From assembly GCA_022385755.1 (NCBI GenBank), contig MU278352.1:620001-684000 (forward strand): a stretch of DNA of 64,000 nucleotides, in the 5' to 3' direction. The position numbers and the translations under genes were made by a program. Every line of letters starts with the position of its first letter. The stretch's first letter is position 1. The notes below the pieces were generated by a model, which was given only the letters and a program-made list of their open reading frames with translations, ran no database searches and was not told where the DNA came from. The stretch is from Trametopsis cervina (lineage: Eukaryota > Basidiomycota > Agaricomycetes > Polyporales > Irpicaceae). This document shows, piece after piece, positions 36,044-50,778 of the stretch.

Positions 36044-36403
36044 AAATTTTATAGGCTTTTTTTTCACGAAATGGGCGTGGTTTTATTGGGGCTGCTGTGT
36101 GCGTTTGTGTATCCCCTCGCGAGCCAGAGGAAAGGAGACTCCCTGAAGCATTTGAATGTTATGCGTTAGCGCTCACTGTGATCGAGAGGTTCCCACGACC
36201 ATATGGACCAATATCCATGCCTTTGAAGTGGTGCCTCATCCGATTCAACGCTCATAGGCCCCGCTTGCTTCTGTATTCTACTTTCTGTTTCGCTTTGGGA
36301 TTCACCCGTTCTGCCTTGGAGTTATTCCGTTTCTCTTCTCTCTCATTACTCGGACACCCTGGTGCAACCGTCCTTCAAACTCACAGAGATAGCCTCAGAG
36401 ATC
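36044..36403. other. Intergenic, 360 bp
   Basis: Spacer between two genes on the same strand. The T-run near 36058 fits the 3' UTR of the JmjC gene, and the pyrimidine-rich stretch about 36270-36350 fits a promoter of the TBC gene. Confidence 0.5.
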
Positions 36404-39400
36404 ATGACGACAGCTGCAGGGCGGAGCACCACAAGCCGGCCGGATGTCCAAGAGATCAAGTCTGTCTTCCTGTTTTCCGTTCTTGCGCAACGTCGTTCGA
36501 GCGTGTAACAGCCTTAATACCTTGTACACAGGAACGCGTATGCTCATCTCTTCACTTCGGGAACACCGATCGCAAAGATAAAGGATGCCGCGCTTCGGGG
36601 AATGCTGTTCGGTGATGGAGATGGCTCGCGGACGAGTGGACCTGAGGATGATGACGAGGCTGAGAGCTCGAAGGGTGCTGGCGTGGTTGGCCGGAGTCTA
36701 GCTTGGAAGGTGTGTTTAACGACGCGTAGGAAATACATCGCCTGTTAACCTCTAACTCATGTGTCGGTATCCAGCTGTTTCTCATACAGACAGAGCCTTT
36801 GGCACCGAATACATCCGATGTGCACCCCTCACCACCATTGGACGCACTCAAGCACTCCCGTGAAGAGTATCAGCGGTTGCTGCTTGAGAAGATGCGCGCA
36901 CCGGACGGTAGCTACGAAGACGGCTTTGTTATCCCGGGCACCGGCAGGTCGCCACCTCGTACAAAGCGTTCCGACAAGAACTTAGAAATGAACAACCCAC
37001 TGAGTCTGCATGATGAGGTGCATTGAAAGATCTTTCATCATCTGGCAGTACTGATATATGGCATACATAGAATCCATGGACGGCCTGGTTTGCATCTATG
37101 GATCTACGCAAGGAGATTCTACAGGATGTAGAGAGAACGTATGTTGCACTCTTGTACAGTAGCGTTGCGATCTAAGACGCGTCTGCCCCTCAGGTTTCCT
37201 GACATCGGCTACTTTCGTGACCCAGAGGTGCAAGCTCAACTCACGAACGTCCTCTTTCTCTACTCCGTGACCCATACCGACATAGGCTACCGGCAAGGCA
37301 TGCACGAGCTACTCGCCCCACTCTACTATGCAATCGACTTCGACTCCATCTCTCCCACAAACCCCGACTTGCCTTCACCAATAGAACAGTTCTGCTCCCG
37401 CGACTGGGTAGGCGCCGATGCGTGGGCTGTGTTCTCTGCGGTCATGCGCGGCGTCGGACGTTGGTATGAATGGCGCGAGCCGAAGCGCGGTGCGCATACC
37501 GGCGCTGCTACTCCGACGTCTACCATGAGTTTTGGACGAACACCGCTATCATCTCATGTGCAGCTGGATGTGGCGAAGAGCAATAATATGGAGAGTGGCA
37601 GCATGCAAGCATATGTTGCGCCAATTGTGGAGACATGTAATAGGATCCAAGGAGTTTTGTTGAAGAGCGTGGATCCGCTGTTGTGGAAGAGCCTGCAGGA
37701 CTCGGGGATTGAGCCTCAGATGTATGGCATGTAAGTGTTTGCACTGGCTCATTTGAGACTTGTGCGTAACTTTGGTACTAACGCTACTTTGCAGTCGATG
37801 GCTGCGGCTACTATTCACTCGCGAGTTCAGCATGGAGGATGCAATGACCTTGTGGGACTGTCTATTTGCGTGTGACCCGTCCTTCGAACTTGTGCCATGG
37901 ATATGCGTGGCTATGCTTCTTCGCATACGGAATAGTCGTGCGTATATCATAGAAATTGTTATGGACTCGCCCACTCATAAGATGTTCTAGTGATATCTTC
38001 GGACTACAGCACGCAGCTAACATATCTCCTTCGCTATCCATCCACGCCTGCTTCTCTCTCGTCTTCGGTGACTCAACCTCCGATTCACCCATGCACGCTG
38101 CTACTCCGTCAGGCCCTGACCCTACAGATGTCTCCCACCCCTATTACAGGTGTATCTGTGGTACAAGAAAACTCTAACCTTCTGAGCATCCCAGCAGAAG
38201 TACCGGAAGCGCCGCCCTCGCCTGTGATGAAAAGACGTGGACCGAGGAACCAGTCATATTCTAGCTCTTCTGCAGAAGCAGGGCCAAGTCGAGGCGGAGC
38301 GCAGTCGACAATGCATTTCAGACAGGGAAGTGCGACACCGATGGGTATCCCGGAGTTTATTGCGAGGGGGCTGTTGGAGCGAGGTGAAAGTCTGGGTATC
38401 AACAAGACGGTTATGAACGCGGTTTCCGAAATTAAGGTTGGTCTCGAGACATACGTTTCTTGGTTTGAGCGTAGAACTTAATTTCCGTGTACAGCGAAAC
38501 TTACCGGATCTGGCTAACACTCTGACACGCCTTCCAACGCCTCTGACCCCGACCAGCCAAACTTCTTCATATGCTGCGTATCCGCTAGTTGACGAAAAGC
38601 CGCCTTCTGAGCGACCGCCGTGGGAACCTAAAACGCGTTTCGAGATGGAAAGGGATATTACCCAACTTCAAAGCGTGCAAGGAAGACTAGGAGATTCCGT
38701 CGCGTGGATTGTGGATACTTTGCTACTGGATGAGACGGTAGAAGGTGTGAAGGAGAGGAAAAGAGAGGCAGTGGAGAGTTTGGCGTATGTGAGGGATGTG
38801 CTAAAGGGGATCGTCCCGCCCGGACAGGTTGAGGAGGATCGCTTACTTTCTGAGGAGGACATCAAGAAGCGGAAGGAGAAGGCAAAGAAGATTGCTGAAG
38901 AGAAGGTCGCACGCCCTGCTCATGCAACGGATTCTATTGAGACCTCAAGGCGCAGCCAGGACGTCGTCTCTCCGCCGGATCGTGCACATACGACGTTGTC
39001 ACCCCCAAAGCCTGTGGCGACGGCTCTTCCACAGTTCCTTTCCCATTCTACTGCGCCACAAAGGCAATCTCAAGACTATTTCACCGCCGGGTCATCGGTC
39101 TCTCGCTCACCCCCTAAGATTCCTTCGCTGGCGGTACCGTCAGCGCAGAATGTAAAACAGAAATCCGCATCGCCGACACCGTCAAACGCTTCGGTGCTCA
39201 CCCCGAACAAGAGCGCGGTGCCCCTCGCGCCTTGGAACCACACCCCCTCAACGTTCGCCAGAGATACGCCCATCGCTGGCCTACCCCGGATGCCGTCACG
39301 ACCGTCAGCCGTCGCAACTCCACGACAGCATAATACAGTCCGGATAACCTCGCCATACCCTGGCTCGACGCCAGCCTCGCAAACACCGACTGAGGGCGAT

Positions 39401-39457
39401 CAAGCTCCGACTGCGATGCCCAACAGAGCGCAAGATCCTCTGGGTGTCTTGCGCTGA
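36404..39457 (+). CDS. TBC-domain Rab GTPase-activating protein (TBC1D5-like)
   Basis: This is a Rab GAP of the TBC family, most like TBC1D5, which acts on Rab7 in endosome-to-Golgi sorting and autophagy. The start at 36404 gives MTTAAGRSTTSRPDVQEIK, with a first intron after 56 nt. The TBC domain has GMLFGDGDG, SLAWKLFLIQ, the arginine finger EILQDVERTFPD (I-x-x-D-x-x-R present) and the glutamine finger GYRQGMHELLAPL (Y-x-Q present), then RDWVGADAWAVFSAVM and GIRWLRLLFTREFSMEDAMT. Both fingers are intact, so it should be active. The C-terminal 400 residues are disordered and Pro/Ser-rich with a charged coiled segment (EEDIKKRKEKAKKIAEEK). The stop is TGA at 39455-39457. About eight introns. 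Confidence 0.9.
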
Positions 39458-39844
39458 CGATCTCGGAATTGAGAAGAATTGACTATTTTTGTATTATAAT
39501 CCGCAGCGCGGATGACCTGTAGTAGAAGCCTGCTGTATATTGTGCTATATATGAATTTCCCGACGTACTTGCAGCGATGAGGGCGAGTACAGAGCTGTGT
39601 CATTGACAGCTGATTGTTGGTACTCAGTGCCGAATTCTAACGATCTGATTGGTCAGAAGCCGCACATCGGGACGTGACGGGTTATTCGGCCGAGCGCCTG
39701 AGCAGAGCAGCTGTATCCGCATCCGGCGGGGAAGGTGAGCATCGAGGACTCTGTCGTCAATATTTCTCAGCTTTCCCTCTCAACCGCCATCATCTATAGC
39801 ACCCCACCACACCCTCGCCGCTCGCCCGAAGCAGCAGCGACGAG
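39458..39844. other. Intergenic, 390 bp
   Basis: Holds the 3' UTR of the TBC gene and the promoter of SDH1. A pyrimidine-rich tract at 39770-39835 directly precedes the SDH1 start. No gene seen. Confidence 0.55.
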
Positions 39845-42364
<2,520 letters not shown>

Positions 42365-42857
42365 ACTGTTGGCTATTTTTCTATTGCCGCTCCGTCGTAT
42401 TTTCTCTCGTCGCATTTTCTATCACTAGTATCTTGCAATAGGCAAACAGGAGATCGTAATACAATGATCCATGTACGTACGTCTGTTGCTGAACAAATTG
42501 TATTCAAAATTTGCAGGCTGTAAGAATCGTCATATCCCTCGAACATCCTTCTATCGGACATCCGAGAGTTGACTTTCTAAATACGACAGCTAACGTATCC
42601 CTCAGCTCCTCAGCCTCCAGTCCGGACCCAGTTGCCGCGTCTTTTACTCTTCGAAGCACCACACGGTCATGAGGCTTTCCGAGTTATATACAGCGGATAT
42701 ACACTTCATCCTGTACGGAGGTAGTGTTCTAACCTGTTACACTCGTTCAGCTACCCTTGACTCACACGTCCTGGCGCCCTATCTTGCCCTATAAAATAGG
42801 GTGCTGTAAAGGTAGGTCAAGGGTCTTCGCTCCCACACGCGATCCTCTCTCGCTAAC
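42365..42857. other. Intergenic, 490 bp
   Basis: 3' UTR of SDH1 followed by the promoter of the first P450, which includes a clear TATA box. No gene seen. Confidence 0.6.
42787..42801 (+). promoter_or_regulatory. TATA box inside a palindrome, first P450
   Basis: CCCTATAAAATAGGG holds TATAAAAT (from 42790) between complementary arms CCCTAT and ATAGGG. It lies about 68 bp upstream of the ATG at 42858, so the 5' UTR would be only about 40 nt. Confidence 0.6.
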
Positions 42858-45077
42858 ATGTTTGACGAGATTACAGGCTATTTTGCCGAAGCGGAGTTCC
42901 CGCCCTCACCCATCCAATCTCTTTGGCAAACGCTCGCCATCGTGGTATTACTTGCAACATCATATGCACTATGTAGACTGGTGATAAGGAATGGATCTAC
43001 TTATCACGATGGACGAGCGGCACGCCTTCCACCTGGTCCAAAGCAGAAATGGTTCTACCCCGGGCCCAGGTGAGTGTCGGTTATTCTCATAAGCTGTCTC
43101 AGCATTCTCAACCAGATCATTGGGCGTATAGAGCACCCATCCGCTACGCTGAGATGACGGAATTGTATGGTCCCGTCTTCTCGTTCACACAGGGTAAGAA
43201 CATATTTGTCGTAATTGGACGACACCAGGTATATTCGCGTTCTTAGCTCAAGGTTGGCAATCGACTAAGTCAATATGAAAATTCAAAGGCAGCGGTAGAT
43301 ATTATGCAAAAGCACGGCATTGATGTGGCCGACAGACCTCGTATGGTTGCCGCAGGAGATATCGTCTCTGGAGGCATGCGTCTGTTAATGACGCCTAACG
43401 GAGAAAGGCTGAGAAGACTACGGAGGTGAATGCTTGCTGTTTTTCATTTGCAGAAACGGCAAGCATCTGACTTGATTGAAGAGCTTTGCATTCCCAGCTT
43501 CAACCTAGTGCCGTCACCCAATGGCTTCCGCTTCAGATAAAGAACGCGAAGGCCTTAGTCCTTGATATCCATCAAGAGCCAGATAGACACATTGAACACG
43601 CACGCAGGTCAGACTACATGCTCACTGCACTGCCAACTTTATTCATTCAACTATTAACAACAATAGGTTCGCCGCAAGCTTGATTATGACGATGACGTAC
43701 GGCAAGACCACTCCGACCTATTATACGGATCCGGAAGTGCAAGAAATAAATCGCAACAGCGCGCGTCTGGGCACTGTAACGCAGATCGGCGCAAGCTCGC
43801 ACATTGTGGATGTCTATCCTTTCCTGCGGTATATACCGTGGGTTACCTACAAGTTGCGGGCATGGCATAAGACCGAGCTGAAGTTGTTCACGAGCCAAGT
43901 TGATGGAGTACGAAGACAAGTGGTACGCGTATGTGCTGCAATGGAGTTTGTTCATCCCGCTGATATGTGAACTGTAGGAAAATAATACCGCGCAGCCATC
44001 CTTTGTGACATACCTCTTAGAGCATCAGAAGGATTACGGCTTGTCAGATGAAGAACTGGCCTACCTGGCTGGATCGATGTTTGGCGCAGGATCAGAGACA
44101 GTGAGTATCATTGAGTAGCCATCAGGCTTGACTGAATGACTTTGTAATCAATAGACTGCATCAGCTATAGGCTTTATGATTATGGCCGCGGCTACCCATC
44201 CCCAAGAGCAAGCGAAAGTGCAGGAGGAGCTGGATGCGGTCGTAGGCCGTGACAGAGGCAAGTGACCTTGTTACATCAATTCTTAGTCTAGATATTCAAG
44301 TCTGGCTTCAGTGCCTGTGCCGGAGGATGAGAAGCTGTTACCGCGGGTGGTTGCCTTTTATCTTGAAGCCTTCCGGTGGAGACCCACGAGCTGGGGAAGT
44401 AGGTGCCGCATTTAGTCTTCCTTACACATAACGCATTTAAGGGTTACTCAGGTTTCGCGCATCGTGCTACCAACGATATTTACTGGGTGAGCCCTCGTTG
44501 CACATCTCACACTCAGGCATACTAACCGGTACGACCCATGAGAATGATTACGTTATACCCGCTGGTGCCACAGTAATCGGAAATCACTGGTAGGCTCACT
44601 TTGCGTGGATATACATGTATGGATGATTCACACTCCAGTAGGGGAATTGGCCTTGACCCAGAAGTGTATCCTGAGCCCACATCTTTTAAGCCCGACCGAT
44701 GGTTAGACGAAAGCGGGAAGATACGAGAAGACTTGAGTTACTTCACATATGGATTCGGCCGTCGGTACGTCCTTACAGAACATGTGACCATCGTGAAGTA
44801 TCTTAAACATCTTCTGTAGAGTGTGTCCAGGACAGCATCTCGCAGACAAGTCAGTAAAACCTTCGTACAGAACCAGATGTATCTAACAGTGCTTTCTAGC
44901 TCTTTGTTTTTAGCCACCACTTTTGTCCTCTGGGCATTCAAAATATCAGAGGATCCCGCACAGCCCATTGATGTCATGGGATTTACGGATGCGATGAATA
45001 TACGCCCGCTGCCATTCAAAGCAAGATTCGAGTGCCGGATCAATAATTTAGAAGAGGTTATTAGTGCCAGCTTGTAA
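42858..45077 (+). CDS. Cytochrome P450 monooxygenase (first of a tandem pair)
   Basis: This is an ER-anchored class II P450 of the type common in Agaricomycetes. An N-terminal helix (LWQTLAIVVLLATSYALCRL) is followed by a proline hinge (RLPPGPKQKWFYPGP). The I-helix oxygen-binding motif is GSMFGAGSETTAS, the ExxR motif is FYLEAFRWRP, the PERF-like element is FKPDRWLDE, and the heme loop is YGFGRRVCPGQHLA with its cysteine ligand. About a dozen short introns cut it. One of them (44258-44311) appears to start with GC (AG|GCAAGT). At the following border the codon reads Ser (W-G-S-F) where its twin has Gly. All catalytic elements are intact. The stop is TAA at 45075-45077. The substrate is unknown and I cannot assign the CYP family with certainty. 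Confidence 0.92.
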
Positions 45078-45418
45078 AATATCCGACTGATATATTCACC
45101 CCATGCACAACAAACGCACATTCCTTATCATCTCTGGTCGACTTGGGTAGCGTAGTTCGCGGGTTAGTCGTTTTATGCTACTCACTGCTGACTGATGCCG
45201 CACCGCGGCCGCGCATTGCTTCTTGAGCGCCGCTCGTGAAATGTAATTGTGACGTGAGTGCGCTCAACCGGGTTAGCGGCTTTGTTCTAAGCATTGTGAA
45301 CCAACCCAACACATTCAGTACTGGACAAAAGGTATAGCCTGTGCGGAGATATATGTAGGAGGTGTCAGCCCACACTTTCTGCGTCTTAAATCGTGGACTA
45401 CAAGTCAATCGCAACCTG
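45078..45418. other. Intergenic between the tandem P450s, 340 bp
   Basis: Short spacer with the promoter of the second P450. No clear TATA box; a GGTATAGCC element lies near 45330. No gene seen. Confidence 0.5.
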
Positions 45419-47633
45419 ATGATGGATGGCATACTGAGCCGATATCTTGACTATGCATCCCAGCTGGACCCACCCGCGCAGTGGTTGGTGCATGGTCTGA
45501 TCTTGACAGCTTTAGGTGCGGGGGCATTCAAGGCGTCGAGAGCGGTGACTGCGGCAACCAACTTTACGAGCGTACCTCTCCCACCGGGACCTCAGGATGC
45601 ATGGTACCGTCCGGGGCCGAAGTGAGCTCCAATAAACATCCCCGGAATATATTAACATCCTTTCGTCCCCAGAGCCGCTTTGAAGTACGAAGAGTTGACC
45701 AAGATTTATGGCCCCGTGTTCTCCTACAAGCAGGGCAACAAGGTGATTGTAGTAATCGGCCGCTCCCAAGTACGCAATTGACGCTCTTGTTAATACTTCT
45801 GTGATTCTAATATACCATGCTATCCCAGGCTGCAGCGGACATCATGCAGAAGCATGGCAGTGATCTGACAGACAGACCTCGAAACATTGCAGCCGGCGAA
45901 ATATTCTCGGGCGGTATGCGGACGCTGCTCACCCCTCAAGGTGACCGTCTCCGGAAATTGCGAAGGTATGTTTCGTCTTATTATAATGGACAAATACTTC
46001 TGAATAATACTATACTTAGGGCACTGCACTCGCAGCTCCAACCAGGTGCGGCGGGGCAATGGGTCCCTCTGCAGTGGAAGTATGCGAGGAACATGGTTCT
46101 CGACATCGTTCACAACCCCGAACAGCATATCGAGCATGCAAGGAGGTGAAAGCCGACATGATTGCTGCAGTTGGCCTGGGCTGAGCTTGTGTTATAGATA
46201 CGCGGCCAGCACAATCATGACGCTGACCTACGGCAAGACCTCTCCGACATACTACTCGGATCCTGAAGTTCAGGCTGTCGTTATGAATGGGTTAGAGCTG
46301 GGCAAACTGCTCAGTAAGACGCATATTGTTGACGTCTATCCCATTCTACGATACATCCCATTCTTTACCTCGGAACTAAGGAGAGGATATAAGGCCGACC
46401 ATGAACTCTACACATCGCAGGTCAACGTCGTGCGGGAGAAAGTGGTATGTTCCTACCGTTCCGATGTACACGGCTCCTTTCCTGAAGATACATGCGCCCC
46501 TATAGGAAGCCGGCACAGCACAGCACTCGTTCATCACTTATTTACTGGATCAGCAGCAGCAGCTTGGCTTAGAAGACGACGAGTTAGCGTACCTCGGCGG
46601 ATCCATGTTCGGCGCAGGATCTGAGACAGTAAGTCTTATTTGGATGTTTGCAGACATCGGTGACCTTGACAGCCCTACCCCAGACGGCATCCGCAATCTC
46701 ATTCGCCGTCATGGCGGCCTGTAAATACCCTGAAGAGCAAGCAAAAGTCCAGACTCAGTTGGACAGCGTTGTTGGTAATGACAGAGGTACTTACCTTCAT
46801 ATACACATAAGTAACGCCAGCTCTAACGTACTCCTCAAATAGTCCCCTCGAAGGAAGACGAGCCTCTACTCCCACGCGTGACCGCCTTCTTTCTCGAAGT
46901 TTACCGCTGGAGGCCCGTCAGCTGGGGAGGTATGCACTTATGAGTTTTTCCCAAGTCCTGAGGCGACCGTGCTGATGACTTACCGCCAGGTTTCGCTCAT
47001 CGAGCTACAAAGAACATAGTTTGGGTATGTCTACGAGCTCCCACCTAATATCCTCAGCTGAGAGTAAATTTCGCAGGAGAACTACGTGATTCCCGCCGGT
47101 GCTACTGTCATAGGCAATCACTGGTCAGCCTCTCCATTTGAGCGCGATAGCAACGATCTTGCTGACCTTGAACCTGCACAGGAGCATCTCCAAAGACCCG
47201 GACGCGTATCCCGACCCAGACGTCTTCAGGCCTGACCGTTGGCTCGATGAAAGCGGGCAACTGAAGCAGGACATGACCTTCTTCAACTTCGGGTTTGGTC
47301 GTCGGTGCGTACATAGCTCTTGGCTGACTGCTTGTTTGCCGAGTTCACGTTGGTGTCGCAGAGTATGTCCAGGCCAGCATGTGGCAAACAAGTGCGTACA
47401 CCATTCCTCCTCACCGGCACTGATCTGACCGTTCGTGTTACAAAAGCTCCTTGTTCCTGACGGTCGCGCTCCTCTTATGGGCATTCAAGATGTCCGAAGA
47501 CCCTTCTGAACCGATCGACACGATGGCGTTCATGGACGCGGCTAACACCCGGCCGTATCCTTTCAATGTCAACTTTGAGGCTCGGTTCAAAGACGTGAAA
47601 GAGGTTGTGGAGACCAGTCTTGTACAGGCTTGA
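45419..47633 (+). CDS. Cytochrome P450 monooxygenase (second of a tandem pair)
   Basis: This is the sister gene of the preceding P450, same strand and same intron pattern, and clearly a tandem duplicate. The anchor is WLVHGLILTALGAGAFKASR and the hinge is VPLPPGPQDAWYRPGPK. Shared blocks include DIMQKHGSDLTDRPR, MTLTYGKTSPTYYSDPEVQ, and HIVDVYPILRYIP. The I-helix motif is GSMFGAGSETTAS, ExxR is FFLEVYRWRP, and the heme loop is FGFGRRVCPGQHVA. It has a four-Gln run (LLDQQQQLGLEDDE) where the first gene has LLEHQKDYGLSDEE. The intron matching the GC-donor intron of the first gene begins with normal GT here (AGAG|GTACTT). The start may be at 45419 or 45422 (two adjacent ATGs). The stop is TGA at 47631-47633. 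Confidence 0.92.
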
Positions 47634-47749
47634 GGATTGCGCAAATGTATCATAACCTCCCGCATTTGTCTGTTCAATCAAAGACATTTTTGCTCAACGA
47701 CATGATAAAAGCATAAGATACACGAAAGGGCAAAGCACAAATAGATAGA

Positions 47750-50109
47750 TTACTCAAGAGGCATGTCCAAGTCAAAATTCATGAACGACTGTTCGGGGAA
47801 ATACCTCGCGCGCACGCTCCGTCCCCCGAAGAACCGCCCGTCCAGCTCTCTCACCGTTTTCCACGCGCCCACAGGTCCCGCGAACTGCACGTAGATTCGC
47901 ACGGCCTGCTCGTCTGTGGGAGGCGGCGGGTTGACAGCGTGCACAACAACACGCTCGACTGTGCCGTTCTTCGAACATTCGTCGCCTGTTTACCGGAAGA
48001 TTGAGCATATATGACAACAAGGTCTGAACTGGGATGAACGCACCAATTTCCCCACGCAGATCCTCGTCATCCACATCCTCCAGCCCAACCATGTTTGTCA
48101 GCACGACGATCCTGCTCGGCTCCCCGAACCGCTCGCGGTCCTCCCTCGCCTTCGCGTCCTCGTTCTTGTTCACAATCTTCCCCATCTTCGATCCCCCGAC
48201 CCCTCTGCCCTTCCCGCCTTTCGTCTCCGCGTCCTTCTTGTCTTGTGCCCCCTTGACGCGTTGGACGGTGAGTGCGTGCACGATACCGCTCCCATCCGCG
48301 CCGAGACCTTGTCCATCCTTGTGGCCCCATTTCGCCATCATGCGTGCGGCGAAGCCGCCTGGTTCACGTCTAGGTAGTCACCAATGTAAGAGAAACAGTT
48401 TGCGTCACATGTATAAGCACACGTACTTTTGGGCAACACTTTCTTGAATTACTTCAGGCGGTGTACTGGACCCGCCGCTGGGCCCCGCAGATGGTGACCC
48501 TCCAGGTGGAGCAAGCGCCGACAGCCTCGCTGCGATAGCAGCTGCCGCCTCGCGAGTTTTCCTCGCCTTCTCATCGGAGAGCGTAGTACCAGATGAGGGC
48601 AAACCTGCTGCAGCGGGCGGAGGCACCGCCGCGGTTGGAGCGAACGGGTTGTAAGCCAGAGAAGGCGGCTCAGGACTCGGTGGTCTGACGGGAGCCGCTG
48701 CAGGTGTGCGTTGAGACAACGCCAAGCGACGCAGGTAGGCTTCCTCCCCTGTTTCGACACGCGGTACTGACGGGGGAGGAGCCGGTGGAGGAGCTCCTAG
48801 TCCGGGGATGTAATTATCATCGTCGTCCAGCGGGACTGAGAGACTCGCTGAAGGCTTGAAAGCAGGCGTCGGTATAAACGCAGGCGGTGCGGTACTTGGA
48901 GGCGGGGGTGAGGCTGCCTTGAAACTGGCTGACATTGCGAGACGGCGTTGATATGCCTCGTCACCGGTCATGTCAACGACTGGCGCAGGAGGGGCAGCAG
49001 CCGAGGCACCAAGACCAAGAGTACGTGGGCGATCGTAGTCCTCATCGTCCCCAAACCTGGGCTTTGACGCGTCATCATCGAAACGACCTGCGAAGCACTC
49101 TTGTTCTAACGACGCTCCGATTTGAGTTGATGATACAACTCACCAGCTTTCCTGGGCCTCTCGTCTTCGGAACCGCTTCCGTAACTGTCACCGGAATAGC
49201 TGCTGCTGCGCCTGTACCGTTTTCTGTCTTCGGCTTGGCGCTTCTCTTCTATGAGTCGCAGCCGTCTTTCTTCCTGATCCTTACGTCGCCAGATCTTGTA
49301 TTCATTGTAGTCATTAGGGCGCATAGGATCGTACATCTCGGTCGGGTCCCATGTAGAGACGGGAGCAGCAAATTTATTCTAATCAAGACACTGACACGTT
49401 AGACAGTCGCGAATGCCTAGGACAGACGTTGGCACGCACCTTCTTGTTCTTTTTACCTCCGCCACTTTTCTTGCCTCCTCGGGACTGATTCGTGTTCTTG
49501 AAGCCGTTGATGTCTTCGTCGAGCACCATAGAAGGTGGCTTGACCTTCTTGCCCCATCCTTGAGTTAGGGAAGCTTCAGGTTCCGGGGCCTTCAGGACGT
49601 CCGTGACGAGCGACGGTGGCGCGAAGACCACAGCGGTGCTTGAGATGGACGCGACGCCGGACGTCGATGCCGTCTGCGCGTTTGCCGGTAGGCGAGGTGC
49701 CACTTTTGCTTTTTGCGCTACGTTGCGGCGCACAGGCGCAAACGCGAGACTTGCAGACCATCCTTGATACCAAAACAGGATCGCGAGCCACCAATTTGAG
49801 GACAATGTACCGATAGTTCGGAGGAAAAGCATGGACGACGGATCGTGAATAATGGGCTCAACAATGTTACGCTGTAGCATAGGAAGAGATACCGGCTGTA
49901 GCCTTCCCCGAGGGAGCAGAAGATGCTTCAGGTGCGGCGCTGCTAGCAATTGCGGTTGTTGCTGGTGCTACATTCGTCGATGACGGGGCTGCTTCTTGCA
50001 CCGACGAGGCGGGCGCAGTGGGAGCATCTTGAGGTGCAGTGGAGGAGATGAAGGGTTTAGAGGTGGAGAACTGGATGCCGCCGTAGAGGCCGCCTGCTCT
50101 GCTCGACAT
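47750..50109 (-). CDS. SPF45/RBM17-type splicing factor (G-patch and UHM)
   Basis: SPF45 is a spliceosome-associated alternative splicing factor that contacts SF3b155, SF1 and U2AF65. From [16 protein letters not shown] the N-terminus keeps the conserved [14 protein letters not shown] block, then [19 protein letters not shown] and [15 protein letters not shown], all typical of the family. A long Pro/Ala-rich middle has two similar [12 protein letters not shown] / [12 protein letters not shown] elements. The G-patch is [20 protein letters not shown], and the C-terminal UHM-type RRM begins [19 protein letters not shown] and ends near [11 protein letters not shown], where RYF fits the UHM R-x-F motif. 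The stop is TAA, complement of 47750-47752, only about 115 bp from the converging second P450. Confidence 0.92.
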
Positions 50110-50778
50110 GGCTGGTCGTGGTCGTGTTCGGAGAGCAGAGAATTGTGGTAGCGCCGACGTGATTTCTCGTCACGTGAAGCGCGCTCTGTGGAAATGACCC
50201 GCGTGTGCCCGTATATGGTAACTGACAACACTTTACCTGGGTGCCCGAGGCTCAGCCCGAAGCCACGACTTGCTTGACCGCCTCCGCGGGACTCTGTAAG
50301 TCACTCCTCCAGCTACGGTCATCTCTTTGCATTGCTAAGGATGCGTATTGTCAGCCGAGGAAAACTTACTGTATGAAGTTTTTGAGTCTCCGTGAAGTGA
50401 AAGGTACTTGTGCTTAGATGTCAATCATCCGAATAACAGCAGTGTTCTTTGTAATCCGGTGGTACACTAGCACTACCCACTCCACTAATGTTCACAATGC
50501 CAAGTCTTATAGCTAGCTATGTCTGCACTTGAGGAGGGTACACAATATGAGTAATGTGTAGGAACCACGAAGCTTACTCAGCGACGGGTCATCGCAGCAT
50601 CACGTACGCCTTCCCCTTTTGTTCGCACCAATACCGGAGGGATTCCTGAGCCATCCGTCCGTGATGGAATTCATTCTATATATAAGACTTTGTCGCCCAC
50701 TGCTGATCTTCCACAATCCCTTCAACTCACAGTGGTAGCATATCCTCCACATAGGCCCTCTCGCCCCTTCCACCCACC
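50110..50778. other. Divergent promoter region, 670 bp
   Basis: This lies between the 5' ends of the SPF45 gene (-) and the SSU1-like gene (+). It holds a TATA box for the latter. No gene seen. Confidence 0.6.
50677..50686 (+). promoter_or_regulatory. TATA box of the SSU1/TDT-like gene
   Basis: TATATATAAG lies about 95 bp before the ATG at 50779, followed by a pyrimidine-rich region (50705-50778) as in strongly expressed fungal promoters. Confidence 0.55.
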
